From Geobacteraceae bacterium (GTDB lineage Bacteria > Desulfobacterota > Desulfuromonadia > Geobacterales > Pseudopelobacteraceae): a stretch of DNA of 64,000 bases. The stretch lies in contig JANXYR010000080.1 in NCBI GenBank assembly GCA_025355965.1, forward strand, positions 29,808 through 93,807. Reading direction: 5' to 3'. Positions 11,247 to 22,778 of the stretch are shown piece after piece. The translations under genes were made by a program, and so were the position numbers. Position 1 is the first letter of the stretch, and each line of letters starts with the position of its first letter. The notes beneath the pieces were generated by a model. It had not been told where the DNA came from. It made no database searches and worked only from the letters and a program-made list of their open reading frames with translations.

Positions 11247-11290
11247 GAATCGCCTCTTCTATGATCGAAATACAGAAAGAAATATTAATA

Positions 11291-11788
11291 CTACGACAAG
11301 CGCCCTTTATACGGTTCACGATCCGGACCTTGCAGAGGATAGTCTTTGCGAAGCGGGTGCCCCTCCCAATCATCAGTCATAAGAATACGACGAAGGTCAG
11401 GATGTTTGTCGAACATAATGCCAAAAAGGTCAAAAACCTCACGCTCAAGCCAGTTAGCAGTTTTCCATACCTGTGTAGCAGTTGGGATACGGCATTCTGC
11501 TTCAGTTACCGGTGTCTTGATACGCAAGCGATCCTTGTTTGGAATCGAATAAAGAAGATATACCATCATGAAACGTTCTTCTTTTTTACCCAAATAGTCG
11601 ACTGCGGTAAGGTCAGTAAGCAGGTTGTACTGAAGTGATTGCTTGAGGAACGAAAGGATCTCAATAATTGAATCTTTCGCAACAGTTACCGTCACTTCTC
11701 CCCTGAATTCGACTACATCAATGATCGATGCGGCAAATTTTTCTTTCAGCTTCAGTACTGCGCGATTGTTTTCTGCCATAATATCCAA
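11291..11788 (-). CDS. nuoC: NADH-quinone oxidoreductase subunit C
   Basis: 165 aa. WLEREVFDLFGIMFDKHPDLRRILMTDDWEGHPLRKDYPL. Confidence 0.97.
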   Translation of the reverse strand: MDIMAENNRAVLKLKEKFAASIIDVVEFRGEVTVTVAKDSIIEILSFLKQSLQYNLLTDLTAVDYLGKKEERFMMVYLLYSIPNKDRLRIKTPVTEAECRIPTATQVWKTANWLEREVFDLFGIMFDKHPDLRRILMTDDWEGHPLRKDYPLQGPDREPYKGRLS

Positions 11789-11830
11789 CCCTTTTGTGGG
11801 ATTTGTGTGCGTTAGTCGATGTGTCAGAAA

Positions 11831-12367
11831 TTAAGCTGCTTTCGGAATATATCGCTCGCCCAAGCCAATTGCGGAGCCGAACGAATTCCGTTCTGTCATT
11901 ATCTTGTCCTGCAGCTTCATAAGACCGAACAGCAGCGCCTCTGGGCGCGGTGGGCAGCCGGGAATATAAACATCTACCGGCAGAGCTTCGTCGATACCCT
12001 GAACAACGCTATAAGTGTCAAAAATCCCGCCGGAGCAGGCACACGCCCCCATAGCGATAACCCATTTAGGCTCAGGCATCTGCTCATAAACGGTTTTAAT
12101 AACAGGCAACATCTTTTTAGTAACTGTACCGGCGATGATAATACAGTCAGACTGACGTGGCGAAGCGCGGAAAATTATACCAAAACGGTCCAAGTCATTA
12201 TGGGAAGCACCGGTAGCCATCATTTCAATAGCACAGCAGGCAAGACCAAATGTCATCGGCCAAACTGACGATTTACGTGACCAGTTCACAAGAGCGTCTA
12301 GCGACGTGGTGATAATATTTTCGCCAAGCGGATTGTCTACTCCCATTCCAGCGCTCCTTTTTTCCAT
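11831..12367 (-). CDS. nuoB: NADH-quinone oxidoreductase subunit B
   Basis: 178 aa. [35 protein letters not shown]. Confidence 0.97.
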   Translation of the reverse strand: MEKRSAGMGVDNPLGENIITTSLDALVNWSRKSSVWPMTFGLACCAIEMMATGASHNDLDRFGIIFRASPRQSDCIIIAGTVTKKMLPVIKTVYEQMPEPKWVIAMGACACSGGIFDTYSVVQGIDEALPVDVYIPGCPPRPEALLFGLMKLQDKIMTERNSFGSAIGLGERYIPKAA

Positions 12368-12693
12368 ACATAAATATAACCGACGAAGAGGATAACGATA
12401 AATACGCCCATCTCGACCAACCCAAAAACACCCAGTTTTTTATAAAGGATAGCCCAAGGATAGAGGAACACAGCCTCGATATCGAACAATATGAACAACA
12501 TTGCTATCAGGTAAAACTTAATTGAAAAACGCTCCCGCGCTGTGCCAACTGGCTCACAACCGCACTCATACGGTGATAATTTTAAGGCCGAGTATTTCTT
12601 TGGCCCAATAAGCGAGGAGAAGATAAGTGAACAAAGACCGAAGCCCACTGCCACTAACACCAGAAGTAATATTGGTAAATATGCACCGAGCAT
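12337..12693 (-). CDS. nuoA: NADH-quinone oxidoreductase subunit A
   Basis: 118 aa. [40 protein letters not shown]. Confidence 0.97.
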   Translation of the reverse strand: MLGAYLPILLLVLVAVGFGLCSLIFSSLIGPKKYSALKLSPYECGCEPVGTARERFSIKFYLIAMLFILFDIEAVFLYPWAILYKKLGVFGLVEMGVFIVILFVGYIYVWKKGALEWE

Positions 12694-12932
12694 TGATAGC
12701 CCTCCTTACTGCGTACGGTATACTGTATACAAACGCTGCTGTAATAGGTTATTTAATTTTCTTTGTCAATAGTTTTTTTACTATTCAAAAATATGTTAAA
12801 AGTCTTATTGCTTTCTAAATCGCAAATGAAATTACTACTTTACCATTGACACCCACTGATACTTATGATAGATACGCCACCTATAAAGAGCCCTTTTTAG
12901 TTATTAATTTTAGACACGCCGAGGTGTATTTT

Positions 12933-14219
12933 ATGAATCACGAACGCTCCAGTTTTCTTTTTCAGCAGGCAATCGCATCCATTCCTGGCGGTGTCAATAG
13001 TCCAGTACGAGCCTTCAAATCCGTCGGTGCCGACCCTCTCTTTATTAAAAAGGCTGCTGGCAGCCATATTTATGACGAGGATGGTAACACTTTTATTGAT
13101 TACGTCGGCTCGTGGGGACCGATGATCGCAGGGCATTGCCATCCGGACATAATTAAAGCGGTTCAGGATACTATGGCTAGCGGAGCCAGCTTTGGAGCGC
13201 CTACAGAACGGGAGACAATTCTTGCCAACATGGTAATAGAAGCGGTTCCTTCTATTGAGATGGTTCGCATGGTTAGTTCCGGCACCGAAGCGACCATGAG
13301 CGCTATCCGCCTCGCTCGTGGCTATACCGGACGAGACAAGATTCTTAAGTTCTCCGGCTGCTATCATGGTCATGCCGACTCCCTGCTGGTCAAGGCCGGT
13401 TCAGGAGCTGCAACCTTTGGAGTCCCAGACTCTCCCGGTGTTCCGGCTGATGTTGCCAAACTCACGCTGACAGCGGAATACAATTCACTTGATTCTGTTA
13501 ACGCTCTCGTCGCCGGGAATAAAAACAGCATTGCCTGTATTATTGTTGAACCGGTTGCCGGCAATATGGGCACGGTGCCACCGCGTGAGGGCTTTTTGGA
13601 AGGTCTTCGGGAAATCTGTACCAATGAAGGCATAATATTAATTTTTGACGAAGTCATGTCTGGCTTCCGCGTTGCCTACGGTGGCGCTCAGGAGCTGTAT
13701 GGTGTCACTCCGGACATGACAACTTTAGGCAAGATTATAGGTGGAGGCCTTCCGGTTGGAGCGTTTGGCGGCAAGCGCGAAATAATGGAGAAACTTTCTC
13801 CATCAGGCGGAATTTATCAGGCCGGTACTCTGTCCGGAAATCCACTTGCCATGTCGGCCGGTATTGCAACGCTGAATATCCTCAAGCAACCCGGTTTTTA
13901 TAAAGTACTTGAAGAAAAAAGTCGTGCTGTTGCCGATGGCATTGCCAAGGCGGCAATGAATGCTGGTTATCCTATCTACTCCACCCGCGTCGGTAGCATG
14001 TTTTGTGCTTTTTTCAGCAAGAACAATGTTTATGACTGGCCAACCGCTTCTCAATGTGACACCAAGGCTTTTGCAAAATACTTCCTCGCTATGCTTGATG
14101 AGGGAGTTTATCTAGCCCCTTCTCAATTCGAAACGGCCTTTGTTTCTGCCGCACACAGCGAGGCCGACATCGAAAAGACTATTGCGGCTGCCGCTAAATG
14201 CTTTAAACTGATTGCTTGA
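12933..14219 (+). CDS. hemL: Glutamate-1-semialdehyde 2,1-aminomutase
   Basis: [44 protein letters not shown]. The in-frame ATG at 12933 ([13 protein letters not shown]) fits better than the track start at 12846. Confidence 0.96.
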   Translation: MNHERSSFLFQQAIASIPGGVNSPVRAFKSVGADPLFIKKAAGSHIYDEDGNTFIDYVGSWGPMIAGHCHPDIIKAVQDTMASGASFGAPTERETILANMVIEAVPSIEMVRMVSSGTEATMSAIRLARGYTGRDKILKFSGCYHGHADSLLVKAGSGAATFGVPDSPGVPADVAKLTLTAEYNSLDSVNALVAGNKNSIACIIVEPVAGNMGTVPPREGFLEGLREICTNEGIILIFDEVMSGFRVAYGGAQELYGVTPDMTTLGKIIGGGLPVGAFGGKREIMEKLSPSGGIYQAGTLSGNPLAMSAGIATLNILKQPGFYKVLEEKSRAVADGIAKAAMNAGYPIYSTRVGSMFCAFFSKNNVYDWPTASQCDTKAFAKYFLAMLDEGVYLAPSQFETAFVSAAHSEADIEKTIAAAAKCFKLIA

Positions 14220-14304
14220 CGCTTGTTCTCATTTCTGTTTGACATATCAACTGTACCTATGGTATTGAGTACCGGTTTTATGCAGCTCTTACTGGTTACT
14301 TTTC

Positions 14305-14547
14305 ATGTCAAGTAACAATCGTCAACTTTTTCAAAGTCTTGCAATGGTTTCCAGTATGGGCATTTCTGTAGTACTGGCAATCGCCATTGGCGTCTGGTTC
14401 GGTCTAACGTTGGATCGCTGGTTAGGCACCAAACCCTGGTTCTTTTATATTTTTCTGTTCATCGGGATTGCAGCCGGTTTCAAGAATGTGTACGTTATCG
14501 CCGGCAGGGAGATCCGTAAAAGTGATGATAACGATCAACGAGGATAA
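14305..14547 (+). CDS. AtpZ/AtpI-type F0F1-ATPase assembly/accessory membrane protein
   Basis: 80 aa, two TM segments, immediately upstream of atpI/atpB. Confidence 0.75.
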   Translation: MSSNNRQLFQSLAMVSSMGISVVLAIAIGVWFGLTLDRWLGTKPWFFYIFLFIGIAAGFKNVYVIAGREIRKSDDNDQRG

Positions 14548-14905
14548 ACTCTTTGCTGTCATCATCAAAGGGAGCCTGGGGTTACTGGTTTTTCTGACAC
14601 TGGCAGGCTGGCTTCTTTTTTCTCCACGTGTTGGTTTAGGCGCCTTGGCTGGCGGATGTATTGCAATAGCCAACTTTTTCTGGATTCGGAACGTACTACA
14701 GCGCATTCTCGGGCAACTACCCACAAATGCAAGTTTATATGCTCAACTCAGATTTATTGCCCGCTTGAGCCTGACTGGACTTCTGCTGTATTTCATTATA
14801 ACTTCCGGTTGGTTTTCACTTGGTGGGCTTTTTGTAGGTCTCTCAGTTATCGTAATTAACATAATTGTACTTTCACTATACAGCGCCCTGCGCGCAGGAG
14901 GTTAG
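14525..14905 (+). CDS. atpI: ATP synthase subunit I-like protein
   Basis: Multi-TM small protein directly before atpB. In-frame ATG at 14525 ([10 protein letters not shown]). Confidence 0.75.
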   Translation: MITINEDKLFAVIIKGSLGLLVFLTLAGWLLFSPRVGLGALAGGCIAIANFFWIRNVLQRILGQLPTNASLYAQLRFIARLSLTGLLLYFIITSGWFSLGGLFVGLSVIVINIIVLSLYSALRAGG

Positions 14906-14909
14906 CTCC

Positions 14910-15599
14910 ATGGTTCACCCTTTACTGTTTCTTGAATTTTTCCGCAAATTGCTGGCACCTTTCCACATAACCGGGGCAAGTGCCGATGCGATCTCCTATA
15001 CTTGGCTAATAATTGTACTGTTGCTGGTTCTCTCGCTATTGGCCACTTCGGCGCTAAAGTCAATCCCAGGCGGAATGCAGAATTTCATGGAAACAGTCAT
15101 AGGCGGCATTGAAACCATGATTGTCGACACAATGGGAGAGCATGGTCGTCCGTTCTTTCCACTGATCGCCACACTCGCAATCTTTGTACTTGTATCAAAC
15201 CTTATCGGCCTGATTCCGGGCTTTTTCCCACCGACTGCTAACATCAATACAACAGCAGCCTGTGCGGTAATTGTCTTCGTTTCCACCCATGTAGTCGGGA
15301 TCAAGCATCACGGCCTAGGCTATATAAAGCACTTCCTCGGACCCATCGCCTGGCTGGCACCGATAATGTTTTTCATCGAAGTTATCGGCCACATGAGCCG
15401 TCCCGTTTCACTTACACTGCGTCTGTTCGGTAATATGAACGGTCACGAACTCGTGCTGATGATTTTCTTCGGGCTGGCACCATTTCTTGTGCCGCTGCCG
15501 ATGATGCTGATGGGCGTTCTGGTTTCGTTTATCCAGGCGTTTGTATTCATGCTCCTCGCCATGATCTACATTCAGGGTTCGCTGGAGCACGCACATTAG
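14910..15599 (+). CDS. atpB: F0F1 ATP synthase subunit a
   Basis: [27 protein letters not shown]. Start at ATG 14910 ([10 protein letters not shown]). Confidence 0.96.
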   Translation: MVHPLLFLEFFRKLLAPFHITGASADAISYTWLIIVLLLVLSLLATSALKSIPGGMQNFMETVIGGIETMIVDTMGEHGRPFFPLIATLAIFVLVSNLIGLIPGFFPPTANINTTAACAVIVFVSTHVVGIKHHGLGYIKHFLGPIAWLAPIMFFIEVIGHMSRPVSLTLRLFGNMNGHELVLMIFFGLAPFLVPLPMMLMGVLVSFIQAFVFMLLAMIYIQGSLEHAH

Positions 15600-15663
15600 T
15601 ACTAATCCGCTTGCGGGACTAATTAAACTCAGATACTCCTATACTATTTAGGAGACAAAACCC

Positions 15664-15954
15664 ATGGAGGTAGTAAAGATGACTTTTTTCACAATGTGCG
15701 TTCTGGCAGCAGGTATTGGTATGGCACTTGGTACACTCGGCACCGGCATTGGCCAGGGTATGGCAGTTGCACGCGCCGTTGAAGGCGTTTCACGTAACCC
15801 AGGTGCTTCCGGCAAGATCCTGACCACCATGATGATCGGTCTGGCCATGATCGAGTCACTGGCAATCTATGCATTGGTTGTCTGCCTGATCATCCTGTTC
15901 GCTAACCCTTACAAAGATATTGCTCTTAAACTGGCAGAGACTGTTGCCAAGTAA
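15664..15954 (+). CDS. atpE: F0F1 ATP synthase subunit c
   Basis: GTGIGQGMAVARAVEGVSRNPGASGKILTTMMIGLAMIESLAIYALVVCLIILFANP. Confidence 0.96.
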   Translation: MEVVKMTFFTMCVLAAGIGMALGTLGTGIGQGMAVARAVEGVSRNPGASGKILTTMMIGLAMIESLAIYALVVCLIILFANPYKDIALKLAETVAK

Positions 15955-15982
15955 TTCCGATTTCTACTAACGGCTTAAAAGT

Positions 15983-16015
15983 AAAGGGCGTCCACTTGTG
16001 GATGCCCTTTTTAGT
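15983..16015 (+). terminator. Intrinsic terminator after atpE
   Basis: AAAGGGCGTCCACttgTGGATGCCCTTTTT hairpin with T-tract. Confidence 0.8.
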
Positions 16016-16033
16016 TCCATCTATTTATTAACT

Positions 16034-16804
16034 TTATTCGTCGTCCTTCAGCATTCCCTCTACTTCATTTGATTCGGCACTTTCGGCAATATCCCCCGCT
16101 GCCAAGACCATCAACGCCCTAACTGAATAGCGATACTTCACACCCCGTTCAAGGCTACTGTCAACATACTCATTACCTTTAATAGGTTCCCTGTTAAGCG
16201 GTTGATACGAACGAGCAGTCGCAACCGACCATCGATACAGATTGTAACCGAGCAGACGGCCTGGCATAAGTGGTTGTGATGAAATTTGGAACTTCACCTC
16301 GGTAGGAAAAGACTGAATTTTTAAATCAGGAGCCGGAGGGGGGACAGTCACACTGGCTTCGGCAGCTAAGGACGAAACACCATCAACGCCGTCTGCAGTG
16401 AATGGAACAATAAGGTATGAATATATATTCTCGGCACTCACATCACCATCGATCACTATAAGTCGACTTCCAAATTGTTGGGTATTTGTCGGCAAGTGAT
16501 CAATATATAGTGTTTGAAATAGCCTGTAATCCGTTGAACATGATTTACAAACATTTTTCTGATCAACTTCAGCAGTGCGCCTGCTGATTTTTACGCCAGA
16601 AACACCGTGGAGTGGTCTTCCTGTGCGGTCCCTGCCAGGGATTTCAAACTGTAGCTTTACTACTGCACCGCTCTGCTGCACAGAGACGGCAGTAGGTGCG
16701 GCAGGAACGAGCATATCGGGGTAGATCAACGGCCCTTTTTTACCACAGGCGACTGTTATTAACGACAACCCAACCAACAGCGCCGCTCGCCCAAGTCCGA
16801 TCAT
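16034..16804 (-). CDS. Lipoprotein with LptM-like N-terminus and fibronectin-like body
   Basis: 256 aa. Lipobox LITVAC followed by GKKGPLIYPD. Confidence 0.6.
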   Translation of the reverse strand: MIGLGRAALLVGLSLITVACGKKGPLIYPDMLVPAAPTAVSVQQSGAVVKLQFEIPGRDRTGRPLHGVSGVKISRRTAEVDQKNVCKSCSTDYRLFQTLYIDHLPTNTQQFGSRLIVIDGDVSAENIYSYLIVPFTADGVDGVSSLAAEASVTVPPPAPDLKIQSFPTEVKFQISSQPLMPGRLLGYNLYRWSVATARSYQPLNREPIKGNEYVDSSLERGVKYRYSVRALMVLAAGDIAESAESNEVEGMLKDDE

Positions 16805-17484
16805 TATTTCACCTCTGCAGGTAATACAGCGTCCAGCTTTATCTCGAACAGTCCAGCTGACGATGAGAAGCGAACCCTGTCTGGCTGGATATCAGTAATT
16901 CTAGCACCAGAGACAACAGCACCTTCTTTGAGTAGAAAACCGTTTATTACCACCCTCCTGGCAGACCGTTCATCCTGCCAGGCAATTCCGGACAGTTTGA
17001 TATCAGCGGGAACCTGCGCGGTTTGAGCAGGTTGTTTTAGTATGACTGGCTGAGTTTTGATCTGTCTTTTTGAACGCCTGACTTCCCGCGGAGTAGAATT
17101 AGAGTCTCCATCAGATTCTGTTTTTTGGGGTTGAACAGAGATGCCAGTGGACGGTGCGGCAGGTTGCGCAGTAATCGGTGTTGACTGGCTGAGGGGAATA
17201 ATTGGTGCCACTACAGCGGGACTTATTGAAGTAGCAACCTGGGAAACAACAGGGCGAATAATAGTGGCACTCCTCTTGCTGTTTCCTTGGAGCACGAACC
17301 ATGTACCTGCAGACGTCACTAGCGATGCTACAGCAATAAGCATCACTATTTTCCAAAATGCAATTCTGGTTGCCGGTTGCTTCCGTTCCTGAAACATATC
17401 GCCGGATATACTGATCCTGCCATCCGGACGTTTAATGTTTTTTTCATGCTCGATCTTTTTCAGAGCATCAAGAATATAACTCAT
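16804..17484 (-). CDS. GspB-like general secretion pathway protein
   Basis: 226 aa. MSYILDALKKIEHEK start, one TM, C-terminal IAWQDERSARRVVINGFLLKEG...I typical of the GspB C-terminal domain. Confidence 0.65.
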   Translation of the reverse strand: MSYILDALKKIEHEKNIKRPDGRISISGDMFQERKQPATRIAFWKIVMLIAVASLVTSAGTWFVLQGNSKRSATIIRPVVSQVATSISPAVVAPIIPLSQSTPITAQPAAPSTGISVQPQKTESDGDSNSTPREVRRSKRQIKTQPVILKQPAQTAQVPADIKLSGIAWQDERSARRVVINGFLLKEGAVVSGARITDIQPDRVRFSSSAGLFEIKLDAVLPAEVK

Positions 17485-17493
17485 ACTATCAGC

Positions 17494-18357
17494 TCACTTT
17501 CTGGCAAACAGCCAACGAGAAATACGGCACCACATCCCTGTGTATCCATCACCCGGCTGAAGCTCGGTGATGACCTCCGCAGCATCCGATGAAGAAACGG
17601 CAAAGTTATTACGTGTCCATGCCATAACAAGTGCCTGATCACATGCCACGTTTATTAACCGGGGGATGCCTTGTGAAAAACGGTATATTCGCTTGATTGC
17701 TGCTGGAGAAAATATATTCGGGATCCGGCTGCCGGCTATTTTAAGCCGGTGATTGATATATTGTACGGTGTCATCAAGCTTCATTGGTGTAAGCTGGCAG
17801 CGCACCGTAATGCGCTGGTTAAGCTGGCGCAGGTCGTGACGCCGGAGGACATCGTTCAACTCTGGCTGCCCAGCCAGTATGATCTGGATGAGTTTGTCAC
17901 GTTCGGTTTCCAGATTAGAGATCATGCGGACCTGTTCCAAAACATCCGGTGCCAGGTTTTGCGCTTCATCGATAACAAGCACAACAGTCTGTCCGGCACT
18001 ATTCTGCTTAATCAGAAAGCGGTTAAGTGCGTCCAGATGCCCGGAGCGGTTCTTTTCGTCTACCTCTATTCCATACTCACGGCAAACACCAGCTAAAAGC
18101 TGTTCTCCTGACATACACGAATCGAAGATAAGAGCGCTTGTGTACTTATCCGGGTCAAGCTGAGTCAACAGCGTGCGGAGCATCGTTGTCTTGCCGGTTC
18201 CAACCTCACCTGTCAGAGCAATGAAACCGGCACGACTATCGACACCGTACAGCAGCCGTGCAAATGCCTCCCGGTGAATGCTACTCAAAAACACAAAATG
18301 AGGATTTGGAGTAATTGTGAATGGTTTTTCGGAAAAACCAAAAAAATCACAATACAT
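17494..18357 (-). CDS. ExeA/GspA-like AAA+ ATPase
   Basis: 287 aa. MYCDFFGFSEKPFTITPNPHFVF...ALTGEVGTGKTTMLRTLL, Walker B VLVIDEAQNL. Confidence 0.85.
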   Translation of the reverse strand: MYCDFFGFSEKPFTITPNPHFVFLSSIHREAFARLLYGVDSRAGFIALTGEVGTGKTTMLRTLLTQLDPDKYTSALIFDSCMSGEQLLAGVCREYGIEVDEKNRSGHLDALNRFLIKQNSAGQTVVLVIDEAQNLAPDVLEQVRMISNLETERDKLIQIILAGQPELNDVLRRHDLRQLNQRITVRCQLTPMKLDDTVQYINHRLKIAGSRIPNIFSPAAIKRIYRFSQGIPRLINVACDQALVMAWTRNNFAVSSSDAAEVITELQPGDGYTGMWCRISRWLFARK

Positions 18358-18363
18358 TGCCTG

Positions 18364-19740
18364 TCAGTTCCCCGCCCGCACTTTCTGAATCTCGCTCCAC
18401 ACTCGCTCACGAGCCGTTCCACCCGGGACGTTACGGGCATTAACACTGGCCTCAACGGTAATACATTTGAAGATATCGGTGTCGATCTTGGCTGAAAAGA
18501 GTTGCCACTCTGCCAGCGACAGATCAATGATATCCATATCATTTTCAACACAGTAAGCTACCGCCTTGCCAACCACCTCGTGAGCATCACGGAAGGCAAG
18601 CCCCTTGCGCACCAGATAATCGGCGACATCAGTGGCGGTTGAAAACCCGTGCCCTGCAGCCTTGCGCATATTCTCAGTATTAACCCGCATCTCACGTATC
18701 ATATCGGCAAAGATTTTAAGGCTCCCCTTAACCGTATCAATCGTGTCAAAAAGCGGTTCCTTATCTTCCTGCATATCCTTGTTGTAAGCCAGCGGCAGGG
18801 CCTTCATTGTCGTGAGAAGTGCCATCAGATTACCATATACGCGACCGGTTTTACCCCGCACCAGTTCCGGCACATCCGGATTCTTCTTCTGAGGCATGAT
18901 AGACGATCCGGTGCAGAAACCGTCTGATAACTCTATGAATTGAAATGCACTGGTAGACCAGATAATCAGCTCTTCCGAAAAGCGGGACAAATGCATCATA
19001 AGAATTGAGGCATCTGCAAGAAACTCAAGGGCAAAATCCCTATCAGAAACGGAGTCGAGTGAATTTCTGGTTATTGCTGGAAAATCGAGTTGTTCGGCAA
19101 CATATTCACGGTCGATCGGGAAGGTTGTACCTGCCAGTGCGCCGGCTCCCAGAGGAAGAATATTTACCCGTTTGAGACAATCCTCCAGACGCCACTTGTC
19201 GCGTTTGAACATCTCGACATACGCCATCAGGTGATGAGCAAACAGGATCGGCTGAGCGGTCTGCAGATGTGTAAAACCGGGCATAAGCGTATCAAGATTG
19301 GCTTCAGCCTGGGCCAGCAGGGCATCGATCAAGAGATCGAGATAGGTAGTTATCTCTACAATCTCATCCCGAAGGTAGAGCCGGATATCCAGTGCCACTT
19401 GGTCGTTGCGTGAACGCCCCGTGTGCAAACGTTTTCCAGCTTCACCGATGGCAGCGGATAGTCGCGCTTCGATGTTCATATGGATATCTTCCAGACTGAT
19501 GGAAAAATCAAACTCACCAGTTTCAATCTGCTCCAGGATTTTACGCAACCCTTGGACGATCTGCTCAACATCTTCGAGCGGAATGATCCCCTGTTTGCCA
19601 AGCATGCGGGCATGGGCAATGGAGCCGCGTATATCCTGATGATACAGGCGTTTGTCGAACTGGATAGATGCGGTAAACTCCTCAACGAACTTATCGGTGG
19701 GCTGAGTAAAGCGTCCGCCCCATAATTTGTCTTTGGACAT
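18364..19740 (-). CDS. argH: Argininosuccinate lyase
   Basis: 458 aa. [26 protein letters not shown] signature. Confidence 0.97.
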   Translation of the reverse strand: MSKDKLWGGRFTQPTDKFVEEFTASIQFDKRLYHQDIRGSIAHARMLGKQGIIPLEDVEQIVQGLRKILEQIETGEFDFSISLEDIHMNIEARLSAAIGEAGKRLHTGRSRNDQVALDIRLYLRDEIVEITTYLDLLIDALLAQAEANLDTLMPGFTHLQTAQPILFAHHLMAYVEMFKRDKWRLEDCLKRVNILPLGAGALAGTTFPIDREYVAEQLDFPAITRNSLDSVSDRDFALEFLADASILMMHLSRFSEELIIWSTSAFQFIELSDGFCTGSSIMPQKKNPDVPELVRGKTGRVYGNLMALLTTMKALPLAYNKDMQEDKEPLFDTIDTVKGSLKIFADMIREMRVNTENMRKAAGHGFSTATDVADYLVRKGLAFRDAHEVVGKAVAYCVENDMDIIDLSLAEWQLFSAKIDTDIFKCITVEASVNARNVPGGTARERVWSEIQKVRAGN

Positions 19741-19902
19741 GGTGTATTGTTTCCTTGTGACTGAGTTGAAGTGAGAGATTGTGTACTATACGCGAAAAAC
19801 AGATAAAATCAAAGTAGAGTCGGCAGAGATGCTCAGCATTTGAGCGTTTTGTCCCAGATTCAGCGCAACAAAACACGATGCGTGTGTTAAAAACATAACT
19901 TG

Positions 19903-21066
19903 CTACGCCCCATGCACCGTCTCCCCTATCCCCATAGATTCATCTACATCGATCTTGCGCCACACACAATCCTCGTCAACTGCCATGATGGCATGAACCT
20001 TGAGCGGCACACGCGAGGTGCGCGGGTCAATCTCGTGTTGCGGAGGGAGATTGAAGTAGAGCAGCCGCGTCCCCCTACCAAATCGGAGACGGCACACCGG
20101 TGCGCCATCGAAGTTATCCGTGGCAAATTCTGAAAAACTTACCTGAGCCAAACGATGATTATGGTTGATCACTACATACGAACTGCCAAAAGCGTCCTTC
20201 TCGGGGGAACCTTCAATCGTTGTTTCGTCAGACGCGTTACCGAAGACGGTCACCGTTTCGCGTACACCCGGCGTATCCTCCAGGTATTCTCCGTAGAAGC
20301 CGCTGATTACATCGCGATAGGCATGGTGTTCCGGCTTGGGATTGCACTGAATCACGAACAGGGCATCCAACCCCTGCCGTGTAGTAAAGAAGAGCTGGTT
20401 TGAGTGGTCAATAATCTGCCGTATGTTGGATGTGTAGAGGTCACGGTACAGGTAATCCAGGCAGATAATCGCCATGAAGTTGAAGCAGGACGGACGACTA
20501 CGGAACAGGTAGAAGTGCCTGCCACGATACAAATCATGAAACTTGTCTATGTACTCCTCACCGTGGAACGGATGGCTCTTGGCTTCAAGAAAGACCCGCA
20601 AGCGGCCATCTGCTTCCTTTATAGCGATGCAGCACCAGTTTACCGGCATATTCAGAACATCACCAGAATCAATATCATGATCAACCAGCGCAATCGCCTC
20701 GCCGTTATCCTCACGGAATCGCTCCAGCAAGGTGCGGTATTCAGACAGCCGGATATGCTCGACACCGAATACCGTTACCATATTCGGGCGGAAGCGTTGT
20801 CCGATTGTAGTCAGCATGTCATCGAAACGAGAGACGGGAAGACTCGATTCTGGAAACAGCAGGAAATGGAGCTTCTTCAGGTTACCTTCACCGGTTGCCA
20901 CCAGATCCAGCACCGAACTGACCAAGCACCATTTTTCTTCCGGATCTACAAGGCAAAAACCGATATCCGCACGCTTGAGGTGGTTGGGAATCTGGGCGAC
21001 CATACAGTGCAGGTTATGCCCTAGAGGAAATTCAAGGTTTACTTTTTTATCAATAATTTCAGGCAT
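19903..21066 (-). CDS. Nitrilase-like (carbon-nitrogen hydrolase fold) protein of unknown function
   Basis: 387 aa. Candidate E-K-C triad context: LLFPESSLP, FLEAKSHPFHGEEY, FMAIICLDYLYRDLY. Confidence 0.6.
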   Translation of the reverse strand: MPEIIDKKVNLEFPLGHNLHCMVAQIPNHLKRADIGFCLVDPEEKWCLVSSVLDLVATGEGNLKKLHFLLFPESSLPVSRFDDMLTTIGQRFRPNMVTVFGVEHIRLSEYRTLLERFREDNGEAIALVDHDIDSGDVLNMPVNWCCIAIKEADGRLRVFLEAKSHPFHGEEYIDKFHDLYRGRHFYLFRSRPSCFNFMAIICLDYLYRDLYTSNIRQIIDHSNQLFFTTRQGLDALFVIQCNPKPEHHAYRDVISGFYGEYLEDTPGVRETVTVFGNASDETTIEGSPEKDAFGSSYVVINHNHRLAQVSFSEFATDNFDGAPVCRLRFGRGTRLLYFNLPPQHEIDPRTSRVPLKVHAIMAVDEDCVWRKIDVDESMGIGETVHGA

Positions 21067-21520
21067 TGATGTTATTCGTGAGTTCGCGTAAATGGCTGTG
21101 CGGGAAAACCTTCTCCAATATGAAGCGTGCGCCAGCAGGCATAGAATAACCGATCAACTCGTTACTTGAGACCCAGGCGGCTTCGGCAACCTCATGTTCA
21201 TTGTGAACGATATCGCAACTGAGCGGACGGCAACGGTAATAGAGAATCACGAAGTGGCAATTTTCATCTCCGGGGGTGAGATGTTCAAAGACATCGACCA
21301 AGCCTTCGACTTCAATCTCCAACCCCACCTCTTCATGTACTTCCCTCTTCAACGCCTCCAGGATCGGCTCGCCAAGGTCTATCTTACCCCCGGGCATAAC
21401 CCACAAATCCAGAAAGGGCGGGATACTCCGTCTTGTCAGGAGCACCCGCCCGTCATCGTCCACAATCACCGCCACAACAGAGGTGACGATGTGTTCTTTC
21501 TTGAAGCGTTTCTTCGTCAA
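21059..21520 (-). CDS. Nudix hydrolase
   Basis: 153 aa. Nudix box GGKIDLGEPILEALKREVHEEVGLEIE. Confidence 0.93.
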   Translation of the reverse strand: MTKKRFKKEHIVTSVVAVIVDDDGRVLLTRRSIPPFLDLWVMPGGKIDLGEPILEALKREVHEEVGLEIEVEGLVDVFEHLTPGDENCHFVILYYRCRPLSCDIVHNEHEVAEAAWVSSNELIGYSMPAGARFILEKVFPHSHLRELTNNINA

Positions 21521-21523
21521 TCC

Positions 21524-22747
21524 CTACTTCTTTCGGTTGGCCTGCATCAGCGACCTGATACGCAGCCGTAGAGAGTTGATTTTGATAAAGCCCTCAGCAT
21601 CAGCCTGGTTGAAAACCTGATCCTTCTCGAAAGTAGCAAAATCAAGATTAAAAAGCGAGTCGGTCTCTGACTTGCGGCCAACTGTACGGCAGAGCCCTTT
21701 GTAAAGTTTGACACGAGCTACACCGTTCACGCATTTCTGCGAGTCGTCGATCAGCGTCTGAAGCATCTGACGCTCTGGTGAGAACCAGTAACCGGCATAA
21801 ATCTGCTTGGCATATTCCGGAATCAGGCTGTCGCGAATGCGCATGACTTCACGATCCATGGTGATCTGCTCAACGGCCGAATGCGCTTCGCGCAGGATCG
21901 TGCCACCGGGGGTCTCATAGACACCGCGCGACTTCATACCAACCGAGCGATTCTCCAGTAGATCGACACGGCCAACGCCATGCTGACCGCCAAGAAAATT
22001 AAGGTGCGCCAGCAGCTTCGCCGGAGTCATCTTTTCGCCATCAACGGCCACGGCGTTGCCGTTCTTGAACTCGATTTCCACGTACTGTGCCTTGTTGGGC
22101 GCTTTTTCAGGTGGCTTGGTCAGCACGTACATCTCTTCCGGTGCCTCAGCCCAGGTATCTTCCAGGATGCCACCTTCAAAAGAGATATGCAGCAGATTGC
22201 GATCTGACGACCAAGGGCGCTTCTTGATGGTCGGAATGGGAATATCATTCTTCTTAGCGTAATCGATCAACGCCTGACGGCTGTTCAGATCCCACATCCT
22301 CCAGGGGGCAATAACCTTGATGGACGGATCAAAATGGTAGTAGGCCAGTTCGAAACGGACCTGGTCGTTCCCCTTGCCGGTAGCGCCATGGGAAACGGCG
22401 TCACACTTTTCCTTCGCAGCGATTTCCATCTGGCGCTTGGCGATCAGCGGACGGGCGATGGATGTGCCAAGCAGGTAGTGCCCCTCGTAGATAGCGTTAG
22501 CGCGGAACATCGGGAACACGAAGTCACGCACAAACTCCTCTTTCAAGTCGTCGATGTACACCTTGTCGGCGCCGGTAGCCAGTGCCTTCTCGCGAACCGG
22601 GTCAAGCTCCTCACCCTGCCCAAGATCAGCTGAAAAAGCGACGACCTTGCACCCGTACTCGTTTTTCAGCCATTTGAGGATAATAGAGGTGTCCAGTCCA
22701 CCGGAATAGGCCAGAACGATCTTGCTGATTTCCTGTTTCTTTGCCAT
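21524..22747 (-). CDS. argG: Argininosuccinate synthase
   Basis: 407 aa. [19 protein letters not shown]. Confidence 0.97.
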   Translation of the reverse strand: MAKKQEISKIVLAYSGGLDTSIILKWLKNEYGCKVVAFSADLGQGEELDPVREKALATGADKVYIDDLKEEFVRDFVFPMFRANAIYEGHYLLGTSIARPLIAKRQMEIAAKEKCDAVSHGATGKGNDQVRFELAYYHFDPSIKVIAPWRMWDLNSRQALIDYAKKNDIPIPTIKKRPWSSDRNLLHISFEGGILEDTWAEAPEEMYVLTKPPEKAPNKAQYVEIEFKNGNAVAVDGEKMTPAKLLAHLNFLGGQHGVGRVDLLENRSVGMKSRGVYETPGGTILREAHSAVEQITMDREVMRIRDSLIPEYAKQIYAGYWFSPERQMLQTLIDDSQKCVNGVARVKLYKGLCRTVGRKSETDSLFNLDFATFEKDQVFNQADAEGFIKINSLRLRIRSLMQANRKK

Positions 22748-22778
22748 CTGCTTAGTCTCCTTTTGCTTGCAGCCGTTT

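Noticed and set aside
12846-12870. TTGACA...TATGAT promoter upstream of hemL
   Set aside because: Spacer is only about 12 bp, too short for a standard sigma-70 promoter.
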